From Sphingomonas sp. PP-CE-1A-559 (GTDB lineage: Bacteria > Pseudomonadota > Alphaproteobacteria > Sphingomonadales > Sphingomonadaceae), in NCBI RefSeq assembly GCF_004340965.1, contig NZ_SLYA01000001.1, positions 682,001 through 746,000 on the forward strand: 64,000 nt of DNA, read 5' to 3'. Position numbers and translations under genes: made by a program. Below are positions 59,594 to 64,000 of this stretch, one piece after another. Within the stretch, counting starts at the first letter, position 1; each line of letters opens with the position of its first letter. The notes under the pieces were generated by a model, which worked only from the letters and a program-made list of their open reading frames with translations, was not told the origin of the DNA and searched no databases.

Positions 59594-61166
59594 GGAGGGA
59601 GGCGGCCAACTGATCGCGGAGGTCGCGTTTCAGAATCTTGCCGATCGCGCTGCGGGGGAGTTCGTCCGCGACATAGAGCGCGGATAGTCGCTGTGTCTTG
59701 CCGAGCTGTCCGTTGACCCAGGCCAGGATCGCCGTTCCATCCTCGGCCACGCCATCGCGCGGGACGTAGAACCCTACCGGTGTCTCGCCCCATGCCTCGG
59801 ACGGGACGCCGATCACCGCGCAATCCGCGACCGCCGGGTGCCGTGCCAGGACCGCCTCCAGGTCCGACGGATAGATGTTGAAGCCGCCCGAGATGATCAG
59901 GTCCTTCTTCCGGTCCATCAGCGTCAGGAAACCGTCCGCGTCGAACCGGCCGACGTCGCCGTGGCGGATGTAGCGGTTGCCGTCCTCGTCATGCCATTCG
60001 GCGTCGCGCGTCGCCTCCGATCGGCCGTGATAGCCGTTCATCATCGCCGGGCTGCGGCCAACGACTTCGCCCATCTCGCCGGGCGCGACCTCGACGCCAT
60101 CATCGTCGATCAGGCGGATCTCGTGGCCCGGCATGGGCTGGCCGACGGTGTGCAGCTTGGTCGGGTTGGCGGTGGCGTTCAGCGCGCAACTCGCGCCGCC
60201 TTCGGTCATGCCGTAGAACTCGACGAGCACGCCGGGCCAGCGCGCGACGACGTCGGCCTTCAACGCCGCAGAGAACGGCGCGCTGGTGCTGGTCTTGAAG
60301 CGGAACGCCGACAGGTCGAAATCGTCGAAGTCGGGTAGCGCCATGATCCGCTGATACTGGACGGGCACCAGCATCGTGTGCGTCGCGCGGTATCGCTGCG
60401 CGAGTTCGAGATAGGCGCGGGCGTCGAACTTCCCCATCAGCACGACGGTGCCGCCCCAGCCGAGCGTCGGCAGGAAGCTGACGAGCGTCGTGTTCGAATA
60501 GAGCGGCGTGGCGATCATCGTGACCGCGGTGTCGAACCCCGCCGCCGTGTTGCGGGAGACGTGCGCCCAGCGCATCGCGTGGCTCTGGACGATGCCCTTG
60601 GGGGTACCGGTCGTGCCGGACGAGTAGATGATGTTGAACGGGTCTTCGGGAGCGATTGGGACGGGGGTAGGCTTGGTCTCTGGAGGAGTGAGCCACGCCT
60701 CAAAAGATTGTTCTTCCGCGAAGGCGGGAGCGCAGCCTGGGCCCCCGGCTTCGCGGGAGAACAACACTACGCGAGGCGTCAGTTTTTGACCTTCCAAAGC
60801 TCGCGCATTCTCCGCATCGAGGAACACCAACGGTGCGCCGCTATCCGCAATCATCGCCGTGATCGCCGCCGGCGTGGCCGATGGCGCGATCGGCGTCGCG
60901 ACGCACCCTGCGCGTACCGCACCAAGGAATACCGCAGCATAGTCGGTCGTCGGCGCGGCGACGATCGCCACCGCGCTGCCCGGCGCAACCCCGTCGCGCT
61001 GCAACGCCGCCGCCACCCGGTCCATCATCGCGTCGAGCGTTCGATAGTCGATGCTGCCCTGCGCGTCGGCAACGGCAGTCCGATCGCCACGTTCCAGCGC
61101 GTGCGCACGGATCAAATCGGGGAGGGTGGCAAAGCCCGTGGCGAGCATGTCTGCAGCGGTCGTCAT
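59583..61166 (-). CDS. Acyl-CoA synthetase (AMP-binding family)
   Basis: 527 residues from ATG 61166 (MTTAADMLATGFATLPDLIR). The AMP-binding signature is NIIYSSGTTGTPKGIVQSHA; later motifs are EFYGMTEGGA, GRSPAMMNGYHGR and the C-terminal DRKKDLIISGGFNIYPSDLE with the catalytic Lys in SAIGKILKRDLR. It activates a carboxylic acid with ATP and CoA. The substrate is unknown. The last codons lie in a palindromic repeat that supplies the stop. The frame is open far upstream but that part lacks family similarity. Confidence 0.92.
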   Translation of the reverse strand: MTTAADMLATGFATLPDLIRAHALERGDRTAVADAQGSIDYRTLDAMMDRVAAALQRDGVAPGSAVAIVAAPTTDYAAVFLGAVRAGCVATPIAPSATPAAITAMIADSGAPLVFLDAENARALEGQKLTPRVVLFSREAGGPGCAPAFAEEQSFEAWLTPPETKPTPVPIAPEDPFNIIYSSGTTGTPKGIVQSHAMRWAHVSRNTAAGFDTAVTMIATPLYSNTTLVSFLPTLGWGGTVVLMGKFDARAYLELAQRYRATHTMLVPVQYQRIMALPDFDDFDLSAFRFKTSTSAPFSAALKADVVARWPGVLVEFYGMTEGGASCALNATANPTKLHTVGQPMPGHEIRLIDDDGVEVAPGEMGEVVGRSPAMMNGYHGRSEATRDAEWHDEDGNRYIRHGDVGRFDADGFLTLMDRKKDLIISGGFNIYPSDLEAVLARHPAVADCAVIGVPSEAWGETPVGFYVPRDGVAEDGTAILAWVNGQLGKTQRLSALYVADELPRSAIGKILKRDLRDQLAASLPSS

Positions 61167-61240
61167 GCGACGCATCGCTAGGCGAACGCGTCCGGCAATG
61201 CCATACGGTATATTCGAAAACAGATGTCGAGGAGACGCTC

Positions 61241-61855
61241 TTGCTGTTCTACGATAGCGCACTGCCAGCGCCCAACCCGCGCCGCGTCCGCATCTTCCTG
61301 GCGGAAAAGCACATCCGCGTGCCGATGGCGCAGATCTCGATTCCAAAGGCGGAACACCGGTCGGACGCATTCCTATCGGTCAATTCGCTCGGCCAGACGC
61401 CGGCCCTGGCGTTCGACGATGGCCGCGTGCTGACCGAGAGCGTCGCGATCTGCCGGTATTTCGAAGTCCTCCACCCTGACCCCCCGTTGTTTGGGCACGG
61501 TGCACACAACATCGCCGAAATCGACATGTGGACGCGACGCATCGAACTCCGGCTGATGACGCCGTTGTCGATGGTGTGGCTACACACGCATCCCTGGACC
61601 GCGCGGATCGTCCAGCCGCAATATACCGAGTTCGGCGAAAGCCAGCGGCCGCGCGTTCTCGCCGCAATGGCGGAGTTCGACCGCGCGCTCGCCGGTCGCG
61701 ACTGGCTCGATGGCGAGCGCTACACGATTGCCGATATCGTCCTGCTCACGACGATCGACTTCGCCACGTTCGTCGGAGTCGCGATGCCCGACGATCTCGA
61801 ACATCTGAGGGCATGGCATGCCCGTGCTTCCGCCCGACCGAGTGCCCAAGCGTAA
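61241..61855 (+). CDS. Glutathione S-transferase family protein
   Basis: 204 residues from TTG 61241, with GAGGAG seven bases upstream. The thioredoxin-like N-terminal domain reads LLFYDSALPAPNPRRVRIFL, and LGQTPALAFDDGRVLTESVA carries the cis-Pro and the Glu-Ser of the glutathione site. The helical C-terminal domain has GERYTIADIVLLTTIDFATF, the N-capping box of GSTs. It is divergent from the acyl-CoA synthetase, with 75 bp between the starts. Substrate unknown. Confidence 0.9.
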   Translation: MLFYDSALPAPNPRRVRIFLAEKHIRVPMAQISIPKAEHRSDAFLSVNSLGQTPALAFDDGRVLTESVAICRYFEVLHPDPPLFGHGAHNIAEIDMWTRRIELRLMTPLSMVWLHTHPWTARIVQPQYTEFGESQRPRVLAAMAEFDRALAGRDWLDGERYTIADIVLLTTIDFATFVGVAMPDDLEHLRAWHARASARPSAQA

Positions 61856-61948
61856 CCGGCACAGTTAACCAACTCGTTTCACACGATAGAAGTCCTTCCT
61901 CGGCTATCTCCGGCACGGGACAGGCCGTGCCCGCAGGGGAGAAATCGA

Positions 61949-62680
61949 GTGCACAAGCTGATCGTCGTTGCGGCATTGTGCACGCTACCCACCGCCATAG
62001 CCGCGCAGGACGCGCCGACGGATGCGGCGATCGTCGTGCCAGCGCATACCGAGATGGTATTGCGCCTGGACGAGGAGATCGCGTCGGATCGCGCACGCGT
62101 CGGGCAAACCGTCGCAGTATCGGTCGCGCGGGACGTGATCGTCGATGGCGCGGTGTTGATCCCGCGTGGGGCTCCCGGCGTCGGCGCGGTCACCTTCAGG
62201 ACCGGCAAGGGCGCGTTCGGCAAATCCGGCAAGCTCGATATCGAACTGCGCTCGGTCGAAGTCGGCGGTCGCAGCGTGCCCGTCGTTGGTCGCTATCACG
62301 CCGCCGGTGATGGTCGGACCGGCGAGACGATCGGCACCATCATCGTCGGCGGCGTCGTCGCGGGAGCGTTCGTCACCGGGCACAACGCCGTGTTCGAGGA
62401 AGGGCGCCAGTTCACCGCGTTCACCGGCGAGGCGACCCGGATCGCGCGCCCAGCGATACGGATGGCCCGGTACGCACCGCCGATGCCGCCCGCTGCCGTG
62501 TCGTTCGCGCGAGGTCCGGCCCTAGTGTCGCCATCCTACGCGACCGTGGTCTATAGTCCACCGGCCGCGATGGCCATTCCACCAGCCTACGTAGCCGATG
62601 GCAGTTTCGCCCAAAAATTGGCTGCCGCCCAACCCGTTCGCGGTGGCGATCCGCGGCTGGGGTGGACGATCAGCGACTAA
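61949..62680 (+). CDS. Exported protein of unknown function
   Basis: 243 residues with a signal peptide (MHKLIVVAALCTLPTAIAAQ). The mature part begins with a beta-rich region (VVPAHTEMVLRLDEEIASDR, VGQTVAVSVARDVIVDGAVL, IPRGAPGVGAVTFRTGKGAF) that resembles small barrel domains seen in some secretion and conjugation proteins. A glycine-rich membrane-like stretch GTIIVGGVVAGAFVTGHNAV follows. The C-terminal 80 residues are Pro/Ala-rich. No firm family. It stands alone. Confidence 0.65.
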   Translation: MHKLIVVAALCTLPTAIAAQDAPTDAAIVVPAHTEMVLRLDEEIASDRARVGQTVAVSVARDVIVDGAVLIPRGAPGVGAVTFRTGKGAFGKSGKLDIELRSVEVGGRSVPVVGRYHAAGDGRTGETIGTIIVGGVVAGAFVTGHNAVFEEGRQFTAFTGEATRIARPAIRMARYAPPMPPAAVSFARGPALVSPSYATVVYSPPAAMAIPPAYVADGSFAQKLAAAQPVRGGDPRLGWTISD

Positions 62681-63341
62681 CGTCCGGCCTTCACCGCCGT
62701 CTGCCCGAGCAGCGGATCCTTCGCTTCGTCGGTGATAGGCTCGATGCTGTCGTCGATCGCCTGCCCTCTCGTACGCGGCGATCGTCGCCACTCGAGCCGC
62801 AATCGCCTTGATCGTGATGTCGGGCCCGGCTTCTTCTGGAAGCAGCGAGATCTTGTGGCGTTTTGACGAGGGCCGGTTAAAAAATTTAATCTTAGGAATG
62901 CTCCGCGATTGGGTTGCGTCGGAGGTGGGGCAGGGGCCGTGGTCGGCAAGCGAGACGTTACCGGGGATTCCATCTCTGGCTCAGCGGTAAGGAAAATACG
63001 CTTTGCAACGTCGCGAATCTATGCGAGGGGAGCCGCATACCCGGTATTCAGATTGCCCGGACGCCCCGCTCCATTGGTGAAGCGGAGACGAGCCCGGCCA
63101 CGACGTTGGAGAGGGGATAAGGCGGAAGAGCGACCCGAACGAGGACGCATCTTCCGCCGTCCTTCTCGCGAAACACCGATAACGCCGTCAAACCCGTAAG
63201 ACATTGCTTCGCAGCGGTAATGTCGATCGTCATCCATACGCCGTCGGCTCGTCGCAGGTCGGTCAGGAATGAAGCTTTAGCTTGTCTGGTATGCCTGGTT
63301 TGCCGTAGCGTAAGGCCTGTTTCGACTTCGAGGTATTGCCG
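62681..63341. other. Gene-poor stretch with a possible frameshifted remnant
   Basis: On the minus strand near 62681-62820 two frames carry protein-like text, IKAIAARVATIAAYE in one and GQAIDDSIEPITDEAKDPLL (ending LGQTAVKAGR) in the next. Joined by a frameshift they would form the end of a small decayed gene. The rest (62830-63341) holds no gene I can support and includes the promoter region of the next transporter. Confidence 0.4.
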
Positions 63342-64000
63342 ATGGCCGCAGCGTATCAGTCCCATCCCGAGATCGCTGACGCGTTGGCGATGAAGCGACG
63401 GGGCCTGACGCTCGCGCTGCTCACCTTCACCTATTTCTTCAGCTACATGGACCGCCAGATCCTCGCCATCTTGCTCGAGCGGATCAAGGCGGACCTGCTG
63501 CTGACCGATACGCAACTCGGGTTGCTGTCCGGACTCGTGTTCGCGATTTTCTATGCGACGCTCGGCATTCCGGTTGCGCGACTCGCGGATCGGACCAGTC
63601 GGCGCAACATCATCGCGGCCAGCCTGACGATCTGGAGCGCGATGACCGCGCTGTGCGGGCTCGCGCAGAATTTCACGCAGTTGATGCTGTTCCGGATCGG
63701 CGTCGGGATCGGCGAGGCGGGGTCGAGCCCGCCCAGCCATTCGATCATCGCCGATCTCTACCCGCCCGAGAAGCGCGCCAGTGCGATGGCGGTGTATTCG
63801 CTCGGTGTAGTGCTCGGCGCAGGCTTCGGCACGCTGATCGGCGGCGTCGTCGCGCATAGCTATGGCTGGCGGGTCGCGATGATGACCGTTGGCCTGCCGG
63901 GGATCGTGCTTGCCGTCCTCGTCCGCCTGTTCATGGTCGAGCCCCGCCGCGGCCTGTCCGACGCCGCCCGCGCGGTGGCGACGCCGATGCCGAGCGTCGT
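63342..64000 (+). CDS. MFS transporter, spinster type, 3' end outside window
   Basis: About 219 residues are visible from ATG 63342 (MAAAYQSHPEIADALAMKRR). The first membrane helix reads LTLALLTFTYFFSYMDRQIL, a pattern typical of spinster-like MFS proteins (Y-x-D-R). The loop ARLADRTSRRNIIAASL and GEAGSSPPSHSIIADLYPPE in TM5 confirm the family. Transport substrate unknown; sphingomonads have many such genes beside TonB receptors. The gene runs off the right edge. Confidence 0.88.
   Translation, partial: MAAAYQSHPEIADALAMKRRGLTLALLTFTYFFSYMDRQILAILLERIKADLLLTDTQLGLLSGLVFAIFYATLGIPVARLADRTSRRNIIAASLTIWSAMTALCGLAQNFTQLMLFRIGVGIGEAGSSPPSHSIIADLYPPEKRASAMAVYSLGVVLGAGFGTLIGGVVAHSYGWRVAMMTVGLPGIVLAVLVRLFMVEPRRGLSDAARAVATPMPSV

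Overview
The window is high-GC alphaproteobacterial DNA, most likely from a Sphingomonas-type bacterium (Sphingomonadaceae). This rests on overall gene content, on the G+C-rich palindromic repeats between and inside genes, and on protein flavour; no rRNA is present, so it is an inference. Two mobile elements sit almost back to back, followed by ordinary chromosome.

Left part (1-8626): cargo and core of a TniA-TniB-TniQ transposon. Its right end (terminal ACA at 8626, with binding-site-like repeats phased at 22 bp) interrupts comM. Only the 3' half of comM (8627-9298) remains here. The cargo zone holds a gene cut by the window edge with a C-terminal PD-(D/E)XK nuclease signature, a cupin, a SirB1-type protein, a deaminase and a small unknown. 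The left end of the element is not in the window.

Middle part (9441-49186): a roughly 39.7 kb integrative island in the 3' end of tRNA-Leu(CAA). A tyrosine integrase lies next to the tRNA, and a 14-bp copy of the tRNA 3' end (GGCCAGGGGCACCA) recurs at 49173-49186. G-rich repeats (GGGGGCAC) lie just inside both ends. The cargo, in order, is a replication-like winged-helix gene with a repeat-rich non-coding zone; a three-gene XRE / nuclease-STAND NTPase / helical-repeat operon that looks like an anti-phage system; MFS, MarR and ClC genes; a complete nitrate assimilation cluster (nasT, nasS, narK, nirB, nirD, nasA, cobA) with an ANTAR-type leader RNA before narK; an arsenic operon (arsR, arsC, arsB, ynfA-like, arsH); a czcCBA/ZIP/CDF metal cluster headed by a MerR-type promoter; and a right-end block of small unknown genes ending in AlpA. 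No relaxase or conjugation gene was seen.

Right part (49187-64000): ordinary chromosome. It holds a SleB-type hydrolase, a DUF1989 / YqcI-YcgG pair divergent from a Crp/Fnr regulator with an FNR-like box between them, an M3 peptidase with an MHS transporter, a two-component system, an EF-hand protein, a thioesterase, an acyl-CoA synthetase, a GST, an unknown exported protein, and the start of an MFS transporter cut by the window end.
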